Shown here one piece after another: positions 35,288 through 46,009 of a DNA stretch of 64,000 nucleotides (position 1 is its first letter; each line of letters opens with the position of its first letter). Source of the stretch: Ganoderma boninense (taxonomy: Eukaryota; Basidiomycota; Agaricomycetes; Polyporales; Polyporaceae); assembly GCA_002900995.3 (NCBI GenBank), contig CM035312.1, positions 2,713,582 to 2,777,581 of the forward strand, in the 5' to 3' direction. Under the pieces are notes generated by a model. That model was given only the letters and a program-made list of their open reading frames with translations. It was not told where the DNA came from and did not search any database. The position numbers and the translations under genes were made by a program.

Positions 35288-36297
35288 CAACGCAAAAAGA
35301 ACGACATGATTCCGTCAAGGCATGCCCAAGATATGGGCTAAACAGTGGTGGGGAGGGGAGCAGGAGGAGGAGGTAGGCACTCCGAAGGCTCCAGTGATCG
35401 TATCGGGACGTTCTTGGGCTCGTTGGAAAGCTGTGAGCAGCAGCTTTCCAGCGGTATGACGGGCAAAAAAATCCGTCAAGCGGTTGCTGAGTTATGGGGG
35501 ATACAAGGGTGGTGGGGCTGCCAACTGATCACACTGTAGTATATTTTGTAGGATAGATACCTCCAAACAAATGGTGCGGCCAGATACCACTATACAGTAC
35601 CTACCCAACGCACCAAAGAGCGTCCCAAACGGTTCAGCCGTTCCTGAGATACCAATACCCTGTTCCTGAGGAGGAAGGGGTATATGTACCGGAGGAACGG
35701 CTGGACGGAATCGGACGATCTTGGGCTCGTTCTGTGCGCGTTGTTAACGCGAGCAAAACGCGCCCAAGATCGTCCTATTCCGTCCAAAACTGCCTGAGCT
35801 ATGGCCCATTTACTGGCCCCTAGAGCGACCAAAGGTACCTGTATGTATATGTTAGTATACCATATTACACCAGCGCATTAGGCGCGTTAGAAGCGCCTTG
35901 AAAACGCGATCAGAACGCACCCAAGATCATGGAAAACGGTCCAGAATTGAGGGAGATATAGCAAGGGGAAGGTGCCCAGGTGCAGGCACCCAAGCACCTT
36001 CCATATTGGGCAGTGGCAGGGCAGGAGGAGCCCGGGTGGCTGATGGGAGGTGAGTATTGATGGGGGAAGCCCCGGAGTGATGGCAGATAAGCCCCCGGGG
36101 CCTTATCTAAGCTGATAACCAAAAAAGCGCCAGCCCAGGCACTGATAACAGGCCCTCCGGAGGCTGCCTACTATATTAGGGAACTCCGGGCATTATCCCG
36201 GGGCTTCGTATTACATTACGAGCAGAGTCGGTTTATATTGCATTGCAGTGCCAGGCTATCTCCGGTAAATAATACATTATCCTTACCACAGCTTGTG
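35288..36297 (-). repeat. Right inverted arm, copy 2
   Basis: 1,010-bp inverted partner of 33892-34900. One private base lies near 35468 (seven A's in a row where the other three arms have AAAAAG). Confidence 0.85.
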
Positions 36298-36304
36298 GCG
36301 TTAC
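36298..36304. repeat. Target-site duplication, right, copy 2
   Basis: GCGTTAC, the partner of 33885-33891. The coding frame of the split gene resumes directly after it. Confidence 0.8.
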
Positions 36305-36885
36305 CGCCCAATTGCTGACAGGCAGACCGGGGATGCCGTACGGAAGAAACGGCGTTCGAGGTCTGCTAACTCGTTCCGCACCTGTCGTTTCCCAGGTGTC
36401 GAAACGCTCCCCCTCACCACCGACCCCCTCCGCCGCCCTCTCGACACGCCGCAGGGACCGCTGCCCATCCCTTAACCGCGTCCGGTCAGCGCAATGTATC
36501 TGTCGGTTCATCCCACCCGAGCACGACGAGTTCTACGCCACCACACTACGCGATAGCTAATGGTTCCGAGGAGAGCGTTGCATCGATGTCGGTTCAGTCG
36601 ATCGCGTCTTCCTCGGAGTCGATTGTCGTGGAAGAATCGGAGAGGGAACAAGGTGGTTCGAGGACTTGTGGAGGTGTTTTCTTGGATCCTTTCTCCATGA
36701 TGCCTCCCAACATCGATCACATGCTTGCGTTCCTAGCGCCAGGCCGCCAGTTGCAGTACATGGGTGGACCAATGTCCCAGAACGTCAGCGACCTCGGCTC
36801 CTTCCTTGCCACAGACCTCGACCTCGGCTCTCTGTCTGAGGCGTGGACGCGGGGGTTACAGACCCCTGTCAAGTCATCGGCCTGA

Positions 36886-37540
36886 TCTACGAAAGTATCC
36901 CTCCCCGACGTCGCTGTAGTGAGTCCTTTTTTCACTGTTGAGACGTCCTCGACGTTGATAGGTTTTATATAGGTTATATCCGGGCCTTCCTATACTTGTC
37001 GTGCTTCTTTGCACGTCGTTTGCCACGCAGGAATATCACTATCTTTCTCACCGCGCTCGTCACCCTTATTTGCTGTCTTTGTCTCACCCCTTCCCCCAGC
37101 TTTATGTATCATCGATGCTACGTTGTCCATTCTTCCCTGTTCCTTGACGCCGTCGCTGTGTACTTGCTACGTTTTATGCATGATATTTTCGCATACTCCA
37201 TGAATATATGCCGCTGATATGAACTGTCGAGTGTATCTGCCATATGGCGCGCGGAGGATCCGAATTATGGGAACTGCGCATATTTCTGCGGCTGCATGGG
37301 AACAAACACTCTTTCATCTTCGCCCAGGAGCATGCGATCCACGCATCTTAGCGGAACAGCAAGATTCAGATTGGTTGGTTCATGTGCATGGGGGATAGCC
37401 GGACTCGCTATATGGGGGAGGGCCTCGACACCGACCGGGTACGCTCAGCGTAAACGTGGCAGAGGTTCAACGTTAACGCCTGCAAAGTGTCGGGAGTAAA
37501 TTCGTCCTTGTGGTATCTCAAGCTAATTGGGACCCTGAGA
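36886..37540. other. 3' flank, no gene
   Basis: CT-rich 3' region of the interrupted gene, then short frames only. Confidence 0.4.
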
Positions 37541-39177
37541 TCATCTATGTCGGGACCGTAGAACATCGACTATGGCAAGAAATACTGTCCAAGCAGTCAT
37601 CAACGTAATGCGAGGACACCCAAGGTCAGCGTAGGCTCCGTCAGCCTCTGCTTGAAACTCGGGCGTTACAAACTGGTAGGCTTCCCGGCGCGCCTCTTCG
37701 CCACCTATGTCATCGCGCAGCTGACGGATCATTTCCGCACGTACATAAACTCGGCAATCCCTCGCAGTGGGCCGCATGTGCGTCGGGCAGGTCCAGATGT
37801 GAATCGGGGACGTCCCAGACGGAAGATCCTTCTCCTTTTGGCGGCGCACCGTGTGATTATTCCAATACTCGCGGTATTCATCAAGCCGCTCCTGGAGTAA
37901 CGGTGGCCACAACCAATTGAAGACGTTTCTAGTGGACACGTACGTCAGTGAGGGCAACGGGACGGCGAGCATGCCAGTATTAGTACGCACACATGGAGTG
38001 CGTCATTCGAGTTGAATACAGCCGCACCGCTAAGGATTACGTCGCGAACGTTGTGGCCCTCGCCTTCACGAAGGTACAGCCAAAATCCCTCAATCGGCGT
38101 GTTGTGCTTACTCTGCACCTGAAGCCATGCTTTGAATTCGTCTTCAGGTATCTCAGGTGCCGCGTCTTGCCTTCAAGTGCGTAAAGTTGTGGATAAGCGG
38201 CGCGATAAACGGTATAACAATCACAAAACATACCTGAGTAACTTCTGGAATTCAATCATCTGGCCAGTCTCCGAACCTTTGTCGCTGACCATGGTCATAG
38301 GAACAGCTGCGAAGAGTTATCCTGAGTATCAATTGCACGCCATGATCACGTTTCACATACCTCCGTGCTCCTCGACGAAGTCGAGGTAAAGGTGGGCGCA
38401 AGTGGAGGCAAGGCGGACGTTCGGGAGCACCACTAGCTTGAAGACCAACCCCCCCCACAGGTCCCGGTAGCCGTAAATCGGAAGTGTCACTGCACCGAGG
38501 TGGAGAGCCTGTGATGACAGCTTCTCATGGCCATCGACATGAACCTGATGCATGGGTCCAATGCAGTCTAGGGGAACCCGTGGAATACCGCCGCGCGCCT
38601 TCGCGGGAAAGCGTCGGTCGAATTCATGATCGAAATGGTCATGAAGTAGAGTCCTGAGTTCATCTCTAGACCGCCATGAATAAGTCGATGATGATCGGTA
38701 AGAGTCGGACGTACCGGGAGATCGTAATGCCCTTGTTAGCCAAACGTTGTCGCACTTGCGCAACTCCCCAACGGCCCTGAACGTCGCTCTGCTTGAGGTC
38801 CAACACAGCTTGTAGGCGCTCCGACGCGCTCCCCTGCTTGATCTTGTTTCTGACAGTTGGTACACCGAGTCGTGCGCGGAGGTTGTACATAGACCCACGG
38901 CTGCGACGCTCCCCAGTCAAGACATGATCACGCAAGAACGAACTGAACACAGACCTCATCGGACAACCGAGAGAACGCAGTCTGGCGAGCTGTTCGTTGA
39001 CAGCTAGGCCAGACCCGTCCTTCTCGCGATCGAACTGACGGAAGAGCCTCGTCAACGCCATGTCGTCGAGAGCGAAGACTGTAAATGTGGTAAGTCTATT
39101 TCTGCGCTATCCATCATGATGGATGGAGACTTACCAAGTTTGCCCCCATATTGATTGAGGCCCTCAGCGTTGACCAT
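37541..39177 (-). CDS. Integrase-core (DDE) transposase-like protein, intact, six exons
   Basis: Exons 39135-39177, 38715-39078, 38361-38665, 38234-38306, 37991-38170 and 37541-37928 join with consistent phases to give 450 residues. The N-terminal region (GVAQVRQRLANKGITISR) looks like the helical DNA-binding part. The catalytic core shows the expected triad: Asp in HQVHVDGHEKLS, Asp in MVSDKGSETG, and Glu in NTPIEGFWLYLREGEGHN. The C-terminal domain has LDEYREYWNNHTVRRQKEK and LPSGTSP. This matches a widespread basidiomycete family annotated as integrase catalytic domain proteins, presumably transposon-derived. No stop or frameshift was found. I could not find terminal inverted repeats or a target duplication around it, so it may be a domesticated gene or a fragment of an element. 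It lies 1.2 kb from palindromic element copy 2. Confidence 0.8.
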
Positions 39178-40099
39178 TTCGCATAGTCAAGGACGAATGG
39201 TGGTATGACTTCGAAGAACAGTGGAGTTGGACGAGGGACGAGGATATTAGACTGGACTCAGTGAGCGAACACACCTAAAGCGGTGAAGACGGAATTTAAA
39301 GTCGTCGCCGCTGCTCGCCACAATCGTCAGGGGATACGACTGCCCGACTCGGACTGAGAGTGAAAACCGCGATGGAGACGCACTTGATTTGGGTGCTCTC
39401 CCTGCTATTGATCCGTACAGTAACCATCTACAGCGAGTATCTAAACCAAGATGTCTAGTGCGAATGATCATCCGTCGGGTACGACAGGCAGCCCTGGCAG
39501 TATGGTGACAAAGACGAGGGGGCGTCCACACTAGCTAGAACGGTAGCACAGGAGCGCGCAGACACGGCCCACTGCCTGGATTGCGCCTTGAATTTCATCC
39601 CGCCACATGGGCGTGTCTGAAGGACACAACATGCCACCGAAGGACACACGTCATGATGATATGGTCATTAATCCAATGAAGTTGTCATGGCTCCACGAAC
39701 ACAACGCGGCCTATTGGAAATGAAATCCGAAAGAAAACCCGGTGCGAGAGTGAACTCATGATCAAGGTCGGAGGCGTAAATTTGTTCACAGCGATGAGCA
39801 CCGTCTATCCATGCGACAGTCGCGAGTAAAGATCCACTTAAGGTGCGACAGGTGTCAGCACCGCGCAGGCCAGGCGAACGATGCACCGTGCGGATGCTTC
39901 GCACGGCCGGTGCACGCGAAGGTTGAAATGTACGATGAAGCGGAACGAGAATTTTTTGGAAGATTTTGGACGTGGCGCTGGATTATGAGGCAATCTAAAT
40001 AGGGAACCGTCAGAAGTTCCGAGACCCAGTTCCCTGCTTGAGGGAAACCATGGTCAACTTATGACCAGCAATATCAAAGGAACAGCGCCTTCATGGGTA
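39178..40099. other. Upstream of the transposase gene, no gene seen
   Basis: Short frames only. I looked here for a terminal repeat matching the downstream side (37200-37540) and saw none. Confidence 0.4.
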
Positions 40100-40850
40100 C
40101 CCACAGTCGCCTAAAACGGAGGTGACATGGACTTCGCGCGCACATGATCCACGGCGTTGTGTGGAGAAGTCTGCGAGTACAGAGCGAGGAAGAAGCAGGG
40201 CCAACATTGAACCCACGGTCGCCCAAAACGGAGACAGCATGTAGACTGCGCGCATGTTGGCGGCATCGCGGAGAACCGTCAAAGTTCCGAAACCTAGTTG
40301 CAAGCGTGATAGCAGGTATCAGCGTGGGGTTCTAAACCGGGGTAGAGAAGGAGCAAGGCCGTCGTTGGAACTCACAGTCGCCCAAAACGGAGGCGGCATG
40401 GACTTCTCGCTCGCGCGATTCACGGCATTGTGCGGAAAGCGTGTCGGCGTACCATCCGAGCGAGAACAGAGCAGGGAAGGAGGACAGTGAACCCACGGTC
40501 GCCCAAAACGGAGACAGGATGTAGACTGCGCGTATGCTGACGGCATCGCGGAGAACCGTGAAAGTCTCGAGTGCTGGTAGCCGGATTGATGGCAGGCAAA
40601 GACACCGTCCGGCGCAGAGCAAAGAAGGAGCAGAGCCGTCATCGGAGCCCACGGTCGCCCAAAACGGAGACAGCATGTAGACTGCGCGTATGCTGACGGC
40701 ATCGCGGAGAACCGTGAAAGTCTCGAGTGCTGGTAGCCGGATTGATGGCAGGCAAAGACACCGTCCGGCGCAGAGCAAAGAAGGAGCAGAGCCGTCATCG
40801 GAGCCCACGGTCGCCCAAAACGGAGACAGCATGTACACTGCGCGCATGTT
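40100..40850. repeat. Tandem repeat block with alternating and then 156-bp period
   Basis: A core of the form CCCACGGTCGCCCAAAACGG recurs at about 40100, 40212, 40371, 40492, 40648 and 40804. Spacing is 112, 159, 121, 156 and 156 bp. The last two full units are nearly identical, and the earlier ones alternate between two versions of the core (AGTCGCC/GACATGG and GGTCGCC/GACAGCATG). The minus strand is open through the repeats and would give repeats of LSPFWATVGS. This is probably a by-product, because nothing else supports a protein. Confidence 0.75.
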
Positions 40851-41022
40851 GACGGCATTGTACGGGAGTCTCCGAGTGCCCGCCAGCTTGTTTATGTAAA
40901 TGGTGATATCAGCGCAAGCGTTCGCCGGGCGAAGAAGACTCACTGACCCATTGAATGTGGCCGAGGCCTCACATGTCGCAGCTCAAAATGTATACGTAGG
41001 ACGCGGCGGAACCCGGAAAAGC

Positions 41023-41541
41023 TCAGACCATTCTGGACGCATATCGCATAGTTGGGCAATCTTCGTGGAGAGGCGTCAGAATTTGCGCTTCCTGGTTGCC
41101 GGGGTGCCTGCGCTCGATCAAGGGCGAGGAAGAGACAGGCATGCGGTAGAGGCGTAGGCATTCAGTAGCCATCGGCCCTTGAAGCTTGAAGCCTGGAATG
41201 GACCTGAAATGGGGGATTTCAGAAGGTGTAAGTGTTTGGCGTGCTGACCACACCTTGGAACGGGCGTACGGAGCACGTTGGGAGTAGAGATCTCGAGTTC
41301 CCTGTTGCGAGATCGAAAGGTATTCGAGCCCAGGAAGCGCGGGTAAGACTTCAGCTTCCGAGGTAAGTAGACCCTTGGTCCTGACCAGTTCATGCGCGCT
41401 TGGGTTGCGTGGGAACATTTCGCGGGGGCGACTGCGCGCTGGCTCGGCGGAGCTGCAAGTCTCTTCCTCGCTGCCCTTCTTGCGTGTCATAAATTGCCAG
41501 AAGGCTATTCCCACATAGGACCGATATGGTGCGAGAATCAT
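41023..41541 (-). other. Possible F-box/LRR-like remnant
   Basis: A minus-strand open frame contains HELVRTKGLLTSEAEVLPAL followed by GLEYLSIS, which resembles a leucine-rich segment of the fungal F-box families seen at 9-14 kb. There is no F-box, and the rest has no family signal. It may be a gene remnant, or chance. Confidence 0.25.
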
Positions 41542-41725
41542 TGCCTATTATCCAATCCAACAGCTCGGACGGTCGACGCGGTATGTGTATTGTGTCGCCT
41601 CCCACGACAGCCATTGACCATTCCGAATAAAAGGGCGTGTGTGCTAGCAACATCCGTCCGCTGCCTGTCTTCCGTCCTCCCCGTCTTGTTGCGCTATCGC
41701 TCATCACCAATCCTCCTCGTACCCC

Positions 41726-43338
41726 ATGCAGACCCCCTCGATCCCCCAACAGCACCAAGCGACCCCTGGTGTTTCTTCTAGTAAGTTCCACGTCCATTCT
41801 GACGCAGGGACTTTGGGGACGAATCGTGCTGAGACATCAACATAGGCACTTGGGCTGGCGGTCCCGCCGATCCCGCCCAGCGCTCCGACAGTCCTTCAGG
41901 CAACCGTCCCGCATCCGACCCATGGGCCGCTTTCCCCCCGGCGTTCAGACCCGTCATCGCTTCCTTCCATCCCGGAGTCGCGGATGAGCAGGATCGTTTG
42001 ATTTCCTCGCTGCTTTCCGCGTCCCCAGACAGCCTCCGCATTCCCCCGATCACCGAAATTCCGACCGAGCGCCAGGCGATCTTGGAGTTGTTCATCCGCA
42101 TCTGTGTCGAGCTCGGGGCTTACCAGAAGAAGTCGCGCAAGGACATCATCGATATCACTCACCCGCTGCGCTTCACCCTCGATCACATCTTCCTTGCCTT
42201 GACCCTTTTCTATCATCCCTTGAACGTCGATGGAGCCATTTATAATCTTGCCGAGCTTGTCAAACGGTTCGTTGTTCTTTGATTCCTCTTGCTGCAGTTC
42301 CCTGAAGGAATTCTCTACGACTGTCTAGGATGGTCGAGACCTTTCAAGCGTGGGGTGCATCATGGGGCGCCAGGATCCCGCACGGGCCATGCGAATATCC
42401 TGAGCTCACAGCCAAGGATCTGAGGGAAGACGCCAGTGAGTCATGACGTGCTTTACATTCATGCAGGGGCTGATGTCTTGTTTAAAGAGAAGATCATGGA
42501 GCGATGGAACCTTCCGGACATCGAAAGGAGGTGGCTCAACGTTTTGTTGCGTACGCTCGGAGACATTCCGGAGCTATGGGGCTTCTCAAGCTCCTCCGAT
42601 GGCCGTTCGGGCAGCGGCTCCGCCTCGCAGCATGTGCCAAGCCATCCGCCTCACCCAGAAGCCCACGACCAGCAGCCCATGTCTGGCGACGACGCGCTCC
42701 AAGCTGAACCTGGGGCCACCTCGGGCGCGGTCGGAGCATCAGCCTATGGTGCTCCTCCCAGTGGGCGTAACGACCAGGTGCCCGCTGGGTCCGACATGAC
42801 GTGGATGGACTACGACACCTCCTCCCCTTCTGCGGTGCCCGCCCAGGACACTCCTGCCTTCACTCCCCAGCCGTCGCCGAACACTCTTCCGACCGCCGCG
42901 AACGAATCCCAGTCGCCCATCATCCCCTCTACAGCCACTGTTTCTCGAGGCTCTGGTCATGTGTCTACTCGTATGCCACAGTACCGGGACCTGAACGGGT
43001 CTCGCCGCAGTCTCCCGGCGACTTCTATCTCTGCGCGACACCGCGCGCCGTTCCCATCCCCGCAGCAGAGGGTGTCCAGGCTGGCGGAGATCGTCCAGAT
43101 CGAGCGAGAGCGGATCTCGCTCATGGAGTACGAGAGGGACATTGCTCAGGGCCTTGCCAGCTTTTTCTACCGTGGCTTGTTCACGCAATACTCGCACGTC
43201 TTCATGTCGTCGCAGCTGTGCCAGCCGTACCGCGCTGCGATCTTGAGGGCTCCCAACGCCATGGTCCCCATGGTCTTTCGGATCTGCGAGCACATGCACA
43301 GGGATCTGGCGATCCTGTGCGAACTAGACAAAGCTTAG
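41726..43338 (+). CDS. Orphan family protein, member 2 (477 aa)
   Basis: Exons 41726-41780, 41846-42266, 42329-42435 and 42488-43338 join in phase across introns of 65, 62 and 52 nt. The order of parts equals member 1 (25711-27574): a Pro/Ser-rich start, a helical block (RQAILELFIRICVELGAYQK, FTLDHIFLALTLFYHPLN), a short exon with YPELTAKDLRED, the conserved centre LLRTLGDIPELWGFSSSS, a long disordered region, and a helical C-terminus (RLAEIVQIERERISLMEYER...HMHRDLAILCELD). Overall identity to member 1 is low, but exon structure and the xIPELWxxSSS signature are shared. The function is unknown. No transmembrane or signal segment is visible. Confidence 0.68.
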
Positions 43339-45775
43339 AATGTGGTGTGTCAACGTCTTCGTCCTGCCTTAGCGCCACTGTATACGTTGTTTTACGTCAC
43401 ATCTAGAGTGTCGTCGTGCATTATTGCCGTGGACTGTTTTCTTGCGTAGATGGCGCGTTCGCTGCGTCTTCCTCCTTTGCGCGTTGAGGCGGGATGGCTT
43501 GTGACTGTGTTTCCATCTACGTTGTTACTGTCGTGTATCCACTCTGTCGTCGCGGTCGCGTTCTGCTTGTCTATCCCCACATCCCATATCTGTTCCGCGT
43601 TCCTGATTAGCGTCCGAAATATCACATGTTTTCACACACTGTTGTTCTCGAGATTGTTGTTCACGTGTCTGCCTGAAGCCAGCTACCAAACTGGTGCGTT
43701 ACCTTGTCCCGAGTACGTCCTGCTCAGTCACTGGGTCTACGTTCTATCACGCAAGTTTCGTTTGTCTCGCGTATGTCAGCGGTCAGAACGTGCCTCCGCA
43801 TAGGGTACGTTTTAGCATATCAAAATGCACCCACGCTTCTTGACATCTTAGACAACACTCAAATTGCCTAGATTACTCGTCTGTCATCGCCAATGAACCT
43901 AACACAATTCCTACAAGCTCTGCTGAAAGCTAAACACCTTTCTGAGAGCTTCGCAACACGCTGATACTGTTCACGAAGTCCAACACATTACCCATATTCC
44001 CTCGTCCCCTTCTGTCCCCCTCGGAAGCACCGCGCTTCCCCCATACTTCCGTTCCCTGCTCAGAGCGTCGCCGCGTTCCCGAATGCGTCGAGGCCTTCCC
44101 ATCGCACATTCGTCACGCCGGAAATCGGTGGTCCTACCTGGGAACAGCTGAGCGTATAGAAGACAGTCGCACTATTCGCGTCGAGGGTTACGGAGTGGCG
44201 TGTAGCCAGTGAGGGCTTTCATAAGAAGAGAGGGGCGGGACGCACACTTTGAAGGACGCACTCCATCTATTACTGTGCGCCCAGCAACGGGATGAACACC
44301 GCTGTGACAAGGGCGGCAGGGGGAAGGGCGAGAAGCCGGCATCTTGCGCCAGACGGCGACTCCAATGAACGTTGGAGCATTCTAGCTGGTACTCACGTAA
44401 ATTCCGGCGAAATTCTACGAATATCGTTTCAAGGGAGCTCAGGTCAGATGAACAAGTACGCACCATGCAGAGACCGCCCTTCTCATCCCCAGCGCGTCCT
44501 GGAGGACGTTATCCAAACTATCGCTATGCGTCCAAAATAGTGCATTAGCTGCACCCATGCTTATTGCCCTTGAGGGCGTCCACAACCCTAGCCACGTCAC
44601 TAGCACGACGTCCGTGGTGGGAAGACCTGAGGTATACCCCTTCTTCAGCGCAAGGATTGAAGTTCGAATGATGATGATAAGCATGCATGTGGTGGTAATG
44701 GTGGTAATGGTAATGGTGGTGATGGTAATGGTGGTGATGGTGGTGATGGTGGTGGGTGAGGAAAGCGAGCGACGGGATTCCCAGAGATCCCCAAGTTGGG
44801 CAATCTCGTCTGATGAGATCTTCCGCGCCTACCCTGGGTATCATCGACTTCCTTAAACACGTAAGCGACTATAAGTTTGACGGTGGGGCACCTTCGGGCC
44901 ATGGCAGAAGGTGCCAAACTTCCGAGCACTTCCCGGTGTCTAAATACTGTATGCTCGCTAGATCCGTCTCGGAGTACAGCCACCAGCGGATTGGCGCATC
45001 TGGTTCTATAAGCGCTCCTCACGCCTGCATTGATCCTCGACGTACCTCCTGGATTGCGAACGATACGAAGCGAGAACAAAACAAATGAACTCGTAGCTCT
45101 ATAGTTGTCCAATGTGATTGTGCTGACTGGGTGTCTACAGGGTAAAAAATATATTATGTTGTCTACGTATGTACAGTGACTTCGTCAGCTAGAGGTTCTA
45201 ATACGAAATCCGGGGCGTTGCAGGAGTCTGGGAGTGTAGCGTATGGTGCCGTAGAGTGCAGGAGAAGGGCTTAGTATGGTGCAGTGCCATATATATCAGT
45301 ACAAGTAAGTGCAGTAAGCTCTCCTACTTGGAAACTTCGTCGCTGGATGTTCTATGCAACTAAAATCATCGGTAGTCGAGAGCAAATCAAAACACTCAGA
45401 GAATGAAGCACTAATGGCAACGAAACTACAAAGCGGAGCAAACGGGCAGCATAGCAGTACCTAGACCGAGACTACATGTTGAGAGAACAACCCGGTACCG
45501 ACGCCTTTCATCTATATCATCTTCAATGCACCTAGTCAAGGACAGAAGTCAGTGCCGGCAGTGAGCGAACGAAGATCGACGACGTACGGACTGCAGACGC
45601 AAAGGCGTCACGTTCTAGACAGGAGTTCAAGTGGGAGATTAGTGGGGGAGCACAAGAGGTGGCCTTCGGACCAGCACGGCGCGCACCTGCTGACCGCGCT
45701 CGCACGCACAAGCTAGCCGACGAGACGTTATGAGACCTGCCGCAGCAGCGAGGGGCATGCAACGTACCTGCGCAT
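43339..45775. other. Gene-poor region
   Basis: Short frames only. A minus-strand frame around 44645-45112 has some protein-like stretches (EHTVFRHREVLGSLAPSAMA) but runs into a simple repeat at one end. I see no gene to support. Confidence 0.35.
44690..44757. repeat. GGTGAT/GGTAAT microsatellite
   Basis: About 68 bp of interrupted GGT, GAT and AAT triplets. The His-rich minus-strand reading across it is an artefact of the repeat. Confidence 0.8.
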
Positions 45776-46009
45776 TCAAGCGTCAACGCCGGACGCATCT
45801 CCAACGCTGAGGTCGTCGAGCGCGATGGTGTCCTCAGCGACGCTGGTCTCCGCCGCGGCAGCTTCAACATCGGGCTCGATCGCCGCCCGCCAGGTTCGGC
45901 GCATTGCCGCCACAGTCAACTTGAGGGCGCCGCTCCCTCCGACGGCGAGGAGGAAGATCGCGGTGATGCCGTCCATGAGGGTGATGTTGATGGTGACGTT
46001 CGTCGACAT
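45776..46009 (-). CDS. Short single-span membrane protein (77 aa)
   Basis: The frame starts MSTNVTINITLMDGITAIF, with one hydrophobic span (about residues 12-32, ITAIFLLAVGGSGALKLTV), then MRRTWRAAIEPDVE and an acidic tail ending SVGDASGVDA. Two NxT sites in the short N-terminus (NVT, NIT) and the MRR after the span fit an N-out topology. No known family is recognised. A longer frame begins upstream, but the ATG at 46009 directly precedes the membrane-protein sequence. It lies 1.2 kb from the ICMT gene on the same strand. A further 3' exon is possible. Confidence 0.45.
   Translation of the reverse strand: MSTNVTINITLMDGITAIFLLAVGGSGALKLTVAAMRRTWRAAIEPDVEAAAAETSVAEDTIALDDLSVGDASGVDA

Larger units (their letters stand above)
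33892..36297. mobile_element. Palindromic (foldback) element, copy 2, 2,406 bp
   Basis: Same structure as copy 1 and in the same orientation: ends CAGCAGCTGTGG and CCACAGCTTGTG, arms 33892-34900 and 35288-36297, loop 34901-35287 (387 bp, identical to copy 1 as far as I can read). It is flanked by a perfect 7-bp repeat GCGTTAC (33885-33891 and 36298-36304). It is one base shorter than copy 1 through loss of a G in the left arm near 34093. It encodes no transposase. It interrupts exon 2 of the surrounding gene. With copy 1 it forms a 2.4-kb direct repeat about 13 kb apart, so recombination between copies could delete the alpha-kinase and an orphan gene. Confidence 0.88.
33661..36885 (+). pseudogene. 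Gene split by palindromic element copy 2, otherwise intact
   Basis: The gene starts MSLNIVECEHESTSG (ATG 33661). Exon 1 is 33661-33754. Exon 2 starts at 33819 and is cut at 33891 by the element; its remainder is 36305-36337. Exon 3 is 36396-36885. Dropping the element and one 7-bp duplicate gives a continuous frame of 229 residues, and both introns have good signals (GTGAGT...TTAG; GTACGG with branch CTAAC and TTTCCCAG). The protein has ASFEEECPSLTSDRQ, a Pro/His-rich run, a long Ser-rich region (SVQSIASSSESIVVEE) and a C-terminus with IDHMLAFLAPGRQL and DLGSLSEAW. I do not recognise the family. With the element in place translation would stop after about 26 element-encoded residues. The lack of other damage suggests a recent insertion. 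Confidence 0.65.

Noticed and set aside
40100..40850. CRISPR-like spaced repeats
   Set aside because: Spacers are 100 bp or more and themselves repeated, and the genome is eukaryotic. This is a minisatellite.
40319..40943. Repeat-containing minus-strand protein (LSPFWATVGS units)
   Set aside because: Two different frames are open through the same repeats, which is expected for a tandem array lacking stops. No other coding evidence.
44545..44844. His-rich minus-strand frame
   Set aside because: The histidines come only from the GGTGAT/GGTAAT microsatellite.
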